Below, in pieces: positions 1 through 13,755 of a DNA stretch of 64,000 nucleotides; the first letter of the stretch is position 1, and the number at the start of each line of letters is the position of its first letter. Location of the stretch: NCBI RefSeq assembly GCF_964355755.1, contig NC_092675.1, forward strand, positions 22,918,412 to 22,982,411. The letters are read 5' to 3'. The stretch comes from Antedon mediterranea (Eukaryota; Echinodermata; Crinoidea; Comatulida; Antedonidae). Made by a program: the position numbers and the translations under genes. A model generated the notes under the pieces. That model did not search any database. It was not told where the DNA came from and was given only the letters and a program-made list of their open reading frames with translations.

Positions 1-3000
1 ACAGAGTAAGGGAGGATTCGAACGTATCAACCTGCATTGTGGAACCACTTGCTCTTGATGATGGTTGTACTACAATTGACTCTAACGAACAAGCAGACAA
101 TAGACTGGCCTACGCATTGGCAATCATTGGTCAGTTTTTTGTTGGAGTCGGTTGGACATTTGTAGCGACACTGGGGTTGGTTTACATTGATGATAATGTT
201 TCAGAGACAAAATCAGCATTTTACTCTGGTAATGTACCGTGTTATTTTGTGGCTATAAATCAGCATACTATACCCTTGAAATATTAATAACAGAAAGTTA
301 TCCTTTAGATTTATCACCGTTAAAGCATGGAGGAAATATATCCTTCATGGTAAAAGTATCTATAGAAATCAATATGTTGCTGTAATTTGTTTAATTGTTT
401 TAATAAGCTTATTTTCTTACTATTATTTTTTGTTCAGGAATTGCAAATAGTATGTATGGACCTGGAACAATTATAGCTTTCCTTGTCGGCGGATTTTTTC
501 TTATACTCTGGGTAGACGTCGACAGTGTTGATACCTCGACGATTACTATCGATGATACTGATCCACGCTGGGTAGGAGCATGGTGGATAGGTCTTCTAAT
601 CGGTTCTTTTATGTTCATTGCCTCGTCAATTCCCTTTTTATGTTTCCCAAAGAAGTTACCGATATCTTCGTCTGAACAACATAAAGACAGTAGTAACGTT
701 CAAAACACAGAGATGACACTAGCCGGTGAAGTTGTGGCTATGAAAGAAAAGGGAAAATGTAAGTTTGTTCCAAATTGACTGAAGATGTATCCATCATCGT
801 ATGCTTACATGTGTTATAAACTAACATGTATCGTCTAGGCCTAATTTGAATTCTACTTCAAGAACTTCATGCTGTATCTATCTACTCCTGCTGACATGAT
901 CATCTTTGCACTACAACTCATGCCCTGCTATTACTTCTACTCATTTGTTTCAGCATTGGGCAAGTCAATATTGGCTGTATGTTCGACACCACCTTTCATA
1001 TTTGTTGCCCTAGCAAATGTTACTATATCTGCACTGACTGCGGCAATTGGTAGCTTTACACCAAAGTTTTTTGAAACCCAATTTGGACTTACTGCAGCCG
1101 ATGCCAGTATTCTGACGGGTTAGTAACGTCGTTTATTAAATAACTACACAAAACCCATGTTTTCCACCGCATCATTATAGAGCATCGCTTTTAAGACAAA
1201 TTCTGTTTTTTGTTTGTATAATACTACAACCAAGCCTAACTATTCTACGAACAACAACTTTTTAGTATTGCTCTCGTTTTGTTTATGGAATGTATAATCA
1301 AACGTGTATATAATTAGTCCTACATTATAAGTTATATAACAAAACAAATTTGATTTCTTAATTAAGGCTTGATACCGTTGCCAGCATATGGTATAGGAAT
1401 AGTCATTGGTGGTTATCTGGTGAAGCGATTCGAATTAAAAGCCCAAGGCATCGCATTGCTGTCTCTCTTGTTAAGTATATGCGCCACGGCATTCGCTTTA
1501 ATAACTATGTTCCTCGGCTGCAGCCCGAATAAACTTATTGGTGTGACTCACGACCTACAACTTAATGAGTAAGTTTTTGTTGTTTATTATGTATTTTAAG
1601 GACTAGATTATTTTCTACATGGTTAAGATAAAGACCATAAACATGGTTAAATCAGGGAGTTGTTATTTTACAACTCCCTGGTTAAATCATAAGCGATACA
1701 CCCTATTTAAACTAAGGAATAGTATAAACTGTTTTCCTGGATCAGCGAGTTTATTGGGATTATTACGAACGGAAATAATATGTCATAATTTAACCAATAC
1801 TAAATTAAGCAGTGATTCTCTCAGTAGACCATAATTATGTAAACTCTTCTTTTTTCAGATTAGATGGAGTTTCATTAACTTGGGAATGTAATGCTAACTG
1901 TAGTTGTACTGAAAACCAATACAAGCCTATCTGCTTAGAAGAACGAAATTATTTTTCTCCCTGTCACGCGGGATGTATTAACGAATACTCGAATATGGTA
2001 AGATTTTGTCAAATATATTTTCTGGAAAATTTACTTTACAGAAATATTATTGGCTGGGATAACTATTGTAGGCCCTATATTTATTATACCCTGAATATGC
2101 AACTCGCACATCATCGTTTCGTCGACTTATGTCATACATCAATGTGTGGTGTACCTAATATAGTTAGCATGCCTACACGTGATCATTAGTACAACGTCTG
2201 ACCTTACAAGGTTTCTGCAAAGCTGCAAAGTTCATTTCTACAATCATGAGTCTAACATTTACTGATCATGGTTTATTTCTTAGACATATAGCAACTGTGG
2301 ATGTGGTTCTTCAAGTCAATCGAATTTAGCCACAGAAGGTTACTGTGACAATGAATGCAATACATTGATTCCTTTCTCGTTCATCCTCTTTCTATTGGTA
2401 ATATCGGTTGCTGCTCAAGAGATGCCACAGCTTATGTTGACTTTTAGGTAAGGATTTTATGATGCAGGTTTTTAAAAGCGTATGTTGAGAGGGTAAATAG
2501 TTTAGTTGACTGTGGGTTATCATACATCTCCGAAAACAGTTAAAGAGCAAACAATTATTCATTCATCTTTTATTTCGGAATGTCTGGTCCATAGAAAGTA
2601 AAATAACATATAAATAAATTCATTTAAAATAAACAAGACTGTATTAACTATACTATTAATCTCAGAATACATTCATTATATAAGACATGTGTACAGCGTC
2701 AGTACCGAAAGTTTGTGTCGGCAAATGCTCATAGATATACGAATACATTTCCAGGTTCAACAATCAATTTATTGCAATTTTCAAACAGGAATTGGTGTCG
2801 CCATTGCAAAACAGTAACAAAACCCACTTAGGGATACCTAAACTGTAGCGCTGCGGAGATGACTAATTGGTTAAACCCTGATCTGGTAGGCTGCCGCAGA
2901 TGACTTAATTCGAATTTCCTCAGTTTCCAGTTCTTTTTTTTTGTCTAGTCCTATACCTTTTTAAACCTTACATAATGATATTTCAACATGTTGATTCTTA

Positions 3001-5191
3001 TTATTACCATAGGAGTGTACCAAAAGAACACAAATCCTTGGCACTAGGAATCCGGTACATTTTAATTGGAGGACTTGGTAAGTTGTGTGTAACACGTAGA
3101 ATTTTGTAATAATAATAACAAATAAATTTAATGATTAAATAATAAATTATTTTTCCTTCACCATCATTATAGTCCTTACTTGTATACCATCTGGGGCGGA
3201 TTGCTAAAAGCGGTCTATAACCGGTCTTAGCGCTTAGCCGGCTATAATTCGTGACGTAGCAAGTAGTCTTATATTATAGACCATTGCCATACCGCGGTCT
3301 AACCTGTAAACGGTCTTTAAAATTAAAGCCTACTCGAAGGAGTCTTAAAACAGTCTTAAACCTCTCTTTTTGTTGCTTTTACGTATTATTTATCGTCAAA
3401 GATTACCAATTGAACGAGTTTTAAGTGTTAAATCAAATAATAACGGTGATTTTATTCTTATATAGGCCTAGAATAGATTTTCTCGTGTATAAATGTACGT
3501 ACTGTTATGATTTGTGAATTGAACAAGCGTGACGAACATTACCTTATTTGGTATTCTACGCGCAAAGTACGCCCTCAATTTGTTACTTTACGTGGTCTTA
3601 TTTAAGACTGTTTTATAGCAATGGTCTATCAGGAGTGGCTTTAATAAGACCGTCTATCTGATAAAGCCGGCTTTAATCGGAGAGTTAAGACCATCAGTTA
3701 AGACTGTTTTATAGCAATCCACCCCAGTACAGTTTTTCGTTTTTATTTTTATTAATTGATTTAACATTATGCCTATAATACTATATTTAAATTATAAATA
3801 TTTGTAAAAAATATCTACTACAAAAAGAAACTCCTGTACTGTTACGTAGGCTCATTGAGACAATGGTACACAAAAAAAGGTTGTTGTATTGGACATGTAG
3901 TGGTTTGCTTAATCACTCAAAACACGACCAATATTTAGAAAATACAGAAGGCAATATGTAGGCAAGCCAAGTGTAGGCATGACCCTTATTAATCATGCAG
4001 GCCTAATACAGATAAAAGAAACAAAAAAAACTGAGGCAATAGCAGAAAGCATGGTAGTTTCCACCAATCCCAACCAATATTAAATTGCAATGTTTATAAT
4101 TATTTTCTTTGATTTGGAAAAATTCATATTTCACTCGGCCTGAGATTTAAAAAATAAAATAGCGTCCTCTATCTGGTGATGTATTGTTTTTTTGGCGCCC
4201 TCTATTTTTATTCACACTTTTAACTGTTTAAATAATGATGATAGTTTGTCTGAACTGAACTTACCTTTATTTTATCTCTATTAAATCAGAGAAACAGTCT
4301 GAATGAGATAAGTATACAGTAAATAAATGAATATATCTTTTTCTCATTCTCACAGATTTCCTCATCTTTATCGTTTCAAATTAATAAATTAAATTTCAGT
4401 ATATCACCGGGCGGTTTAGAATTAATGTTCTTTGCCTGATGTGTTTATATATATAAAAGTATCTCTTCGGAGATCCCGCCTCGTGAATAAAAATACTGAA
4501 AGATGAGGGCGTATCAATTTGATCTCTGGTGCGCGTGCGTACAACTGAAGACTATAGTGCTGTTCCGCCGTACCACGCCGAGAATGTTAAAGAGTCGCTA
4601 TCCAATCGAGTTTGAACAATACCATGAAAGCCCCAGTGGTCTAATGGTTAGGACATCTGCATATCAAGCAGGCGGTCCGAGTTCGAGTCTCGGTTGGGGC
4701 GACTTTTTCTCATTCTCACAGATTTCCTCATCTTTATCGTTTCAAATTAATTAATTAAATTTCAGTATATCACCGGGCGGTTTAGAATTAATGTTCTTTG
4801 CCTGATGTCTTTATATATATATATATAAATAGATATAAAGAACAAATTACAACATATTCAATTCGTATGTTTATTTTTAAATGTCCTTTTTCTTTACAAC
4901 CATAATCTAGGTATTATTCCAGCACCTATTGTTTATGGATCACTGATTGACCTGACGTGTCTATCATGGAACGAGGTCTGCGGTGAGCAAGGAGCGTGTT
5001 GGGTATACGATGTTGAACTATATCGATACTACTACATAGGATTATCGGTGTTTATCCTTGTGCTTGATTGTCTGTTTTGTTTTCTTTGTTGGTTAACAAT
5101 CAAAAGAAACGGCGCAAAGGGTGAAATTGAAGACACTGTTTGTTTGACGCCTAGTGCGGACAACGCAGCATACATTGGCGAGCAAATATGA
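1..5191 (+). CDS. Organic anion transporter family member (SLCO/OATP), 3' part of gene, 8 exons
   Basis: Plasma-membrane 12-helix carrier of amphipathic organic anions. The gene enters from the left edge. Exons by splice sites and phase: ~3-228, 438-758, 954-1118, 1367-1568, 1859-1997, 2284-2447, 3013-3077 and 4911-5191 (TGA 5189-5191), giving about 520 residues in one continuous frame. Seen: the OATP signature DPRWVGAWWIGLL in exon 2 (around nt 557-600); YIDDNV in exon 1, as in the helix 3-4 region of the family; a Cys-rich Kazal-like extracellular loop split over exons 5 and 6 (CNANCSC, then CGCG); hydrophobic helices throughout; and a conserved tail segment beginning IPAPIVYGSLID in the last exon. 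A possible poly(A) signal AATAAA is at 5397-5402. The N-terminus lies outside the window. The family is clear, the paralogue is not. The last intron (3078-4910) holds a foldback element and a tRNA-derived repeat. Confidence 0.93.
1653..1680. repeat. Perfect 11-bp intronic hairpin
   Basis: CAGGGAGTTGT (1653-1663) is followed by a 6-nt loop and its exact complement ACAACTCCCTG (1670-1680). Both sides are flanked by the direct repeat GTTAAATCA. It lies in the SLCO intron 1569-1858. No function is known. Confidence 0.6.
3191..3727. mobile_element. Foldback/MITE-like element in last SLCO intron
   Basis: The ends are inverted copies: CTGGGGCGGATTGCTA at the left, TAGCAATCCACCCCAG at the right. Inside, GGTCTTA/TAAGACC-type words (cggtcta, cggtctt, taagaccg, aagactgtttta) recur in both orientations, so the whole ~540 bp can fold back. 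It has no coding capacity. Probably a non-autonomous DNA transposon. Confidence 0.7.
4341..4826 (+). mobile_element. tRNA-derived SINE with duplicated body
   Basis: A ~115-bp body (TTTCTCATTCTCACAG... to ...CCTGATG and a TA run) occurs at 4341-4460 and again at about 4707-4826. The second copy directly follows a tRNA-shaped head (4630-4701). A third, truncated copy at about 32530-32620 keeps the tail of the tRNA T-arm plus the same body. That argues for a dispersed SINE family rather than a chance duplication beside a tRNA gene. The segment 4463-4629 between the first body and the tRNA head is unrecognised. Confidence 0.65.
4630..4701 (+). tRNA. tRNA-like sequence (Asp-type anticodon ATC), probably the SINE head or a pseudogene
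   Basis: Folds as a near-complete cloverleaf. The acceptor is GCCCCAG with TTGGGGC (one G-U pair). The D-arm is GTC...GAC with AATGGTTAG. The anticodon stem is TCTGC/GCAGG with loop ATATCAA. The variable loop has 4 nt, and the T-arm is CCGAG-TTCGAGT-CTCGG. Position 34 is A, giving anticodon AUC. Eukaryotic tRNA-Asp uses GUC, so a working tRNA is doubtful. A-box and B-box promoter motifs are intact. The adjacent repeated body favours SINE origin. Confidence 0.6.
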
Positions 5192-7448
5192 ATTTAAATT
5201 TCTTTATTAGGTCAATGTTTTCTCTACTATGCATATTTTAATGATTTTGATTGTATTATATTGATTGTATATTAATTTTTTTAAATGATTTTATCTTTCT
5301 ATAATATTTAACTATATCTGTCTGTTTAGATTCAGTGATTATTAAAAATTAAATACTACATTTTGACTACACAACTAAACAACAATAATTGAATGCAATA
5401 AACTGCGATATAAAATGTTTTAATAAATGAGAAAATGAAAGCAAATTTAATGATAAATTAATTAAGACCTGTTTTCTTAATTAGTAATAATAGTTTGCAC
5501 CTAAAACTACATGTCGACGATTAAATTATTTCAGTATAAAGCCGTGTGTGTTTATAATGACTGTATGACTAATTGTATATAGCCTTATGTAATTGTTTTT
5601 ATCAATGCTGAAATAAATCAGATATATTTTCATAGATTTAGACAGGCTTCTTTTTTTAATCGGTTCAGTATATTGATGCCAAAAAGGGAAAAACAGAAGA
5701 CACGGAAATAAAATATTTTGTAGTAGGCCTATATGGCACAGTGATATGGTCGGATTTTGATTTAGTTTAGAATGCATGGGAGAATACAGGATCAAAATAC
5801 AGTATTTATGTTATGTGCGAGACAAGTATGAAGTATTAGTCCCTACAAACATTTAATCATGCATAATAGGCCTACTATTAAAAGTAGGGTGTAGTACTAG
5901 GCCTATTGAAATATGGAGTTGCATAGTTATACTTATATTTGAAATCTGTCCACTGAGAATGATAAAGAAAACCACCCAAACGTTATACATATAGTACTAT
6001 AAACTCATAGCCTCACCGTCAACATAAATAGTAGTCATGATTTGGAATAATTTGGTCATAGTGTACCACGCTATCACACTCCACCCATCTTATAAAAATT
6101 ATAACGAAGTAGCTTTGAGTACATTATTTGTAGATATGTTTTGCTTGGTTTGGTTTGGTTCTTGAAAGATAAAGTAGCATAACCTACAAATACAAACAAT
6201 TAATAAGAATAAATATGTAATTTATAAAAAGTTGTTAGAAAATTGTTGGGTTTCCCCTTTTAGAGCAAATGAGTTACTCTCTGTGGGTGATTGAATTAAG
6301 AAAACGATTCACTGGTATGAAAAACGACGGGTGGCAGACAGTGTCTGATGTCACGTTGGGCCGAATATTACTTCACTCGCATGCGTTTCTGCCATGATCC
6401 AATGAGGATGTTGTAAATTAATTCCTCAAAGGTTAAGATATAATGCTGTGTTTTGGAAATTAGAAAATGTAAAAAATGTTGAGGTATAATGTATGTTGAT
6501 CATTATTGGCTTACGAAAACATTACTTGGCCGTGGGGAAGTAACATTATCCATGAAAACTTCCATCAGACAACGATATACTAGTATTACGAGATGATATG
6601 TTCGCTCGTCAAGTTCTTCTAAACGAAGTTATCTTTAACTTTTGGACATAACTGTTCTAGAAAAACAAGGTACAGGAGCTTCCAAGAACATGGTTAGTAG
6701 TAATGTAGGAATGAGTTTAACATCTCGCTCTTCCCGGGTAGAACAGTATTTTAAATTATTTTATTTTGTCTATGTTAGGTTGTAGTTAAGATATCATGGA
6801 ACATATTATTGTTTGCATTCTAGGACACACCGGCCCTATTAGAAGGTACCAGAAGGGAACAGTTACCGAAATGTATTTACTATTAATTGTACAATAAGGT
6901 TTAATAATGTCATGTGTATTCCTTAGAACGCCATTTTATGTAAATTACTATAGGGTCTACTTCGTCTTGTATAGTGAATTGTTATCCCTCTTTCTAAACC
7001 CGAAAGTGCATAGAGTAACTGAATTAAACTAATTAGCAACACCATAGAACAACTTAGAAAGGAACCCAAATCCTCTCACATGTGAAAATGTGTGTTTCAC
7101 GTGTAGTGATTATGATTGGCTAATGAGAACAATGGGTTTTCATTCACAATAACTTCGGCTGGTAAGAATTTCTTTAGATTTTCGATTATTTACCTACTGA
7201 TAATACCCACATAAGGACAGCTCATTCTAACAATCTAGCTTAGGAAAGTATTGAAAAGAGACCAGACAAGAAGATGGTAAATTTTCAATTATTCTTTTTG
7301 TGTCTTTTTCTGTTTTTAGTTTTAAATAACAATACATTCTGTTGATAAGTTATTTAGAGTTGTTATTATTTAACTAACTAACAATACCATAGACTTTTGT
7401 TTAATACCTTGGCCAAGAACAGTCTTCGAAAGAGGTGATACACGAAAG
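5192..7448. other. Intergenic region, SLCO 3' end to SLC34 start
   Basis: AT-rich. AATAAA at 5397 probably ends the SLCO transcript. I see no credible coding exon here. Short ORFs are neither conserved-looking nor bounded by splice sites. An ATG followed directly by a donor-like gtaaat lies at 7274-7276 and may be an alternative SLC34 first exon. Confidence 0.5.
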
Positions 7449-10400
7449 ATGGTAAGTTGTATGCCTACAGTAAGTTGTATGCCAACAGCAGGCGTACATA
7501 TTAGTATTATTGTTAGACAGTGGTGTTTCATCACTTGTCTTCCTTTTAAGAGCATATTTTTCAATTGCAATAATGCTTCAATGAAGTTTCTTTTAAAAAT
7601 TTAAGTAGCCTATGTAATCGATTGGTGTAAGGGATGTTGAAATGGCGGGAAGCCGCCATTTTTCAAATCATGAGTCATTTAGGGTAGCTTATTCGTCTGA
7701 TATGTCCATCCCCATCGTAATTTTGTTTGAATACGTTTAAACCAACCATAACTTCTTACACAGGAGGACCGACATTCAAACGACATAGAACTAGATAACG
7801 TCGGCTATGTACCGAATGAAGACGAACTTGTCAACAGTGAGAAGAAAGAAAGTAATGTACACACAAAACAAAATGTTAATAAAGACAAAGATGAGGAGGC
7901 AGATCCCTGGCTAGCAGTTCTTCCAGAAATTGATGATAACCAGGAACCCTGGAAATGTGAGTTTTATCAAATTAACAAAACGTTACCATACTAAATTCCA
8001 GTGTTGTGCTCCAACTTTAAGAACAATTCCCAAATGTAAAATTGGAACTCATTTCGTGTCTAACAATTGTGAAAATATCCTTATCATTAAACTTAAGAGA
8101 ATAATAAAACGTTCACAAAAAATATCAACGAATTGTAATCTATACATTGTTTTAATTGATAGTTTTAAATTCATGATATTGATTAGATCTGGATTGTATG
8201 GGCAGGATGAAACGTGTAGCAAGTTACTTATGGCTTTATGTTTGTCTTCCAATATTATTCATCGGATTTCTGTATCTGTTCATCTGTTCACTGGATTTCT
8301 TAAGTTCTGCCTTCCGTCTACTGGGAGGAGAAGCAGCAGGAGAGGTAAATCCTTCATATTTTTTATAAAAGCCTATTTTATGATAGAACATTCATGTTTA
8401 ACAGTATTTTCATTTTATTAAACATTCATATTTACAAATTAAATTGTAAATATAAAAATACAGCAAGAAACAAAAAAGGAAAAAAAAAACTACACCAAAC
8501 TATTATATATATAAAATACATTAGACTACCAAATTAGTTATCATTATTAATAAAAGGTTGTACAAATTTGAATTAAGCATTACGATTCATTTGAACCAAA
8601 CACATGGTAATTACATTTAGTGATCTTTTGTTTTGTAAGAATTATTGTTTAGTTTTTTGTTGAATACATAAACTCATTTTATAGAAGTATAATGTTAGGC
8701 TAAGCTGAATATCTGCTTACCATAGTTGGTGCTGATCATTAGCGCTATGCCAATTATTATGTTATTGTTATATTCAGGTAATTTCTGAAAGTGACATTCT
8801 ATCAAATCCTGTATCTGGAGTAATGATCGGAGTGTTAGTAACTGTCTTAGTTCAGAGTTCAAGCACGTCAACATCTATTGTTGTTTCCATGGTTGGGGCA
8901 GGAAGTAAGTAATTTACTAATATTAAATTATTTTAAACAATCTTACACAACTATTCCACTTACAAATTCTATCGTTACTACATAATTCATAAAGCCTTAT
9001 CATTTTATATTATAGTTCTTGAAGTCAAAATAGCAATTCCTATTATCATGGGTGCCAACATTGGAACTTCGGTTACCAACACTATCGTTGCCCTTGGCCA
9101 ATCGGGAGACAGAAATGAATTTCGACGGGCATTTGGTGGCGCTACTGTGCATGATATGTTCAATTGGCTTACAGTAGCAATCCTTCTTCCTATCGAGTGG
9201 GCATTTGGCTATTTATACAAGTTATCAGAGGCGATTCTACCCGAAAAGCTAGACAGTAAGGAAATTGAAATTGAATTGCTGAAAGTTCTTACCAAGCCAT
9301 TCACGAAATTAATCATTGAGGTAGGTCGTCTTCATACTTCGGTTTAATTTCCTAATCTATCAATTGTTTGTTTTTTATATGCTTTTATTCTTCCACTAAA
9401 GCATGGAGCAAAAAGGTCATAGTTTGCGGCACTCGGAGGCTGCGGCATTTTTCTTTCTTATGTTTGTCCAATAACATAAACAGAAATATAAGTAGCCTAT
9501 TGTTTAAAGATTCAACATCATTTAAACTTGCATTACTACTATTATTGTTGTATTTTTTATGTTAATATTTTAATTACCGTTATTTATCTTGTCATACCAT
9601 CATTATATATTTTTATATGAAAAAAACACTGCAACATTGGTATCTATGAAGACTTTTACATGTTCGACAAATAGGCCTAACAGTGGTCAAAATGAAACAC
9701 TACATTACTTATTGCATGATGTTAATTTATTTTGCAGGTCGACAAAAAAGCAATAACAGCGGTCGCAACCAAAGGAGAGGATGAAGTGATTGATGTCCGA
9801 GTACTAAAAGTTTGTGACGACGGACCTTATAATGTAACACCTTGTAAGATCCTTTCTAATTTAAAAAATCCCTCTCAAAAAGTTCCAGCTTATTGATTTT
9901 AAAGAAAAAATAAAAACAAAGTAAATGCGTACTAAACGAAACAAATTCATTTCACTGGTTGAATTGGGATAGAATGACCCACTAATCCTAATCCGATTAC
10001 AATTAACTTAGTAAGGTATTGTATGAATAATTTGTTTGTTTTTTTTTCTTAGGTGAATATGAACATCTTTTTGCCAACACATCTCTTACGGATTCACAAG
10101 CTGGTGTAATAATGTTGTTTGTATCTCTTTTCCTGCTCTGTTTCTGTTTATTTGTCATCATCAAAATTCTACACACAGTTCTTCGAGGAAAAATTGCACA
10201 TTTTATCAAAAAGTTCATCAATGCAGACTTTCCAGGGAAGTTGTCATTTTTAGCCGGATATCTGGCAATCTTAGTCGGTGCTGGCCTAACTTTTCTGGTT
10301 CAAAGTAGTTCAATTTTTACCTCTGCTATAACTCCTCTTGTCGGAGTTGGGGTTATCACTTTAGACAGAATGTACCCGCTGACACTCGGTGCCAACATAG

Positions 10401-10936
10401 GCACAACTGCCACTGCAATGATTGCTTCTTTAGCCGCTAGTGGAAGCAAGCTGAAACCTTCAATCCAAGTGGCTCTATGCCATCTTATCTTTAACATAAC
10501 TGGTATCATTATCTGGTATCCTATACCTTTTATGCGTCAAGTACCAATATCGCTGGCAAAATCATTAGGTAATACAACTGCTAAGTATCGTTGGTTTGCC
10601 CTTTTGTATCTGATACTTGTATTTTTTCTATTGCCAGGCATTGTTTTTAGTCTCTCGTTGTGGAGTATTTGGGCACTTGTAGGATTTGGTTTGCCGATTC
10701 TCATTCTGTTCCTCTTGATTGTATTGGTCAATATCTTACAAAATAAACGCCCGGGATGGCTCCCAGTTATTCTACGAGATTGGGAATTCCTTCCACAATG
10801 GCTTCATTCTCTCAAACCACTAGACCGCATTATAACCAAGTTATTGGAAATTGTATGTATATGTTGTTACAAACGTGATGTTGAAGAACGTGTTGGTGGA
10901 GAAAACAGTTTAAAAAGCTCCTTTGTATCAGTTTAA
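7449..10936 (+). CDS. SLC34: SLC34-type sodium-dependent phosphate cotransporter (NaPi-II family)
   Basis: Na+-coupled inorganic phosphate uptake at the plasma membrane. Exons: ATG 7449-7451 (followed by gtaagt), 7764-7956, 8187-8344, 8778-8904, 9016-9320, 9738-9843 and 10053-10936. Phases agree at every junction and give 591 aa, close to family length. Both inverted-repeat QSSS motifs are present: QSSSTSTS in exon 4 and QSSSIFTS in exon 7. The paired segments [15 protein letters not shown] and [15 protein letters not shown], and [15 protein letters not shown], are classic NaPi-II landmarks. The Asp of the ATVHD segment, linked in vertebrate NaPi-II to electrogenic transport, is retained. The large extracellular loop between the repeats has N-glycosylation sequons (NVT, NTS) and a cysteine. 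The C-tail is Cys-rich (CICCYK) and ends in VSV, a possible class II PDZ ligand. Possible poly(A) signals are at 11189 and 11548. Which vertebrate subtype it matches is not decided. The 3-nt coding first exon is the weakest part. Confidence 0.95.
7637..7666. promoter_or_regulatory. Palindrome combining E2F-like and YY1-like words
   Basis: AAATGGCGGGAAGCCGCCATTT is a near-perfect inverted repeat in SLC34 intron 1. GGCGGGAA resembles an E2F site and GCCGCCATTTT a YY1 site. A regulatory role is inference only. Confidence 0.3.
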
Positions 10937-12379
10937 GGAAATAGGTTTAGTAGGACCTAATTTAATTAAATTAAAGATGACTAAAGTAAAGATAATATCG
11001 TATGTATTAGTAATATTTTTAATTGGGTGATGGTGGGTAGTGTATACTGATACAATTATAACTAACATTGTTATTTTATTTAGTCAATTTTAACCAAATT
11101 AAAATGTATATGTATGATACAGTTTTATACAGACTTAAATTCCGGAGATAGCCTATACTGTTACATAGAAAAACAATATAGAAATCCTAATAAAAAAGTA
11201 TAAAATACTAGATATTTTAATTTGTTTCTTAATTTATTTCTGTATGTAAGCCTATATTTGATAATAAATATTTGTTTTAAAAAACTAATTCATTTTTTCA
11301 GGTACGATTTTGATATCCCAACAAAACCAACTACTTTCAACTTAATGTTGGATTTACGTACAACTTTTAGCCATTCAGCCATTCCTACAATAAAACCCAA
11401 AATGTTTTACATTACTAACTCCCATTTATCCATTCACGTTTGCCTTTTCAACTGATTTTAAGTCAAGTTTAGTTTGTGAATTCTGATTCTCTTCTTTTAA
11501 TACTATTGGCCCATAATTATTTTCTATTTTGATCTATTTTCTTTATAAATAAAACAACAACGTGACTGTAACTGTACTCTTTCCTGATTTTATTAATCCT
11601 ACTGATGACTTTTCAAAACCTTGGGAACTTAACAACATAATGCTCGAAGAGTTTTAAATAAATAAGTAAATATGTATGTACATTTATATCAAACATAATG
11701 ATAATATTATTGAAGATATAGAAACGACAACTCAAAAGGACAAACAATGTTTACTTGCTACTGATATTTGGAAACAAAAGAAATAAAAAAATGAAAATAA
11801 GAAGTTTAATGTTAATGTAGGTAAGCAACACGAGATTAAAAAAAAAAAACCACTTAGGCCTATAGCTTTAACCAAGAGGACTTCCCTACAAAAACACAGT
11901 GTAGGTCTTTCAACACTTTCTGTATGTTAGACCTATTTATAATACGATTTTGGATATTTGAATATTACGTCAGTGGTAGGCTACGTTTTAAGTTAGCAAG
12001 TACAGCTGATGTGTTGATTTTGAACCAGATGCTTAGAGATATTGTTTCCTAGTATTTGTTTTCAATCAATTGTAGGCCAACACCTCCCTGGTATATACAA
12101 AAAAATCAATAGAATAAACGTCAGAATTTGAAATTTATATTTACAAAATGAAAGCTGTTTTCGGCTAACAATAAGAGATTTATAAATTCTTTTGATTGAC
12201 ACTTCCAATAGTTTATATATCAGATATTTTGGAGAGAGTTTCTCTGGTAAAAGAATATGATGAAGAAATATTTGTATAGGATACTAAAAAAGGTCTAATG
12301 TAATACAGTTCAAATGTTTTAAACCCTGTTTACTCTCAGGCGGAGCTCCGGCCCTCATCCTAGCTATTACTCCCAATTA
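10937..12379. other. Convergent intergenic region between SLC34 and the neurotrophin-like gene
   Basis: AT-rich DNA with candidate SLC34 poly(A) signals at 11189 and 11548. I see no exon or recognisable element. Both neighbouring genes end here, so it is probably 3' UTR plus spacer. Confidence 0.4.

Positions 12380-13755
<1,376 letters not shown>

Noticed and set aside
4630-4701. Functional tRNA-Asp gene
   Set aside because: AUC anticodon is not expected for tRNA-Asp, and the flanking body is a dispersed repeat. Kept only as a tRNA-like SINE head.
8049-8421. ORFs of 163 and 67 codons around SLC34 exon 3
   Set aside because: Wrong frame or strand. The correct frame of 8187-8344 is fixed by phase and by the NaPi-II motif [10 protein letters not shown].
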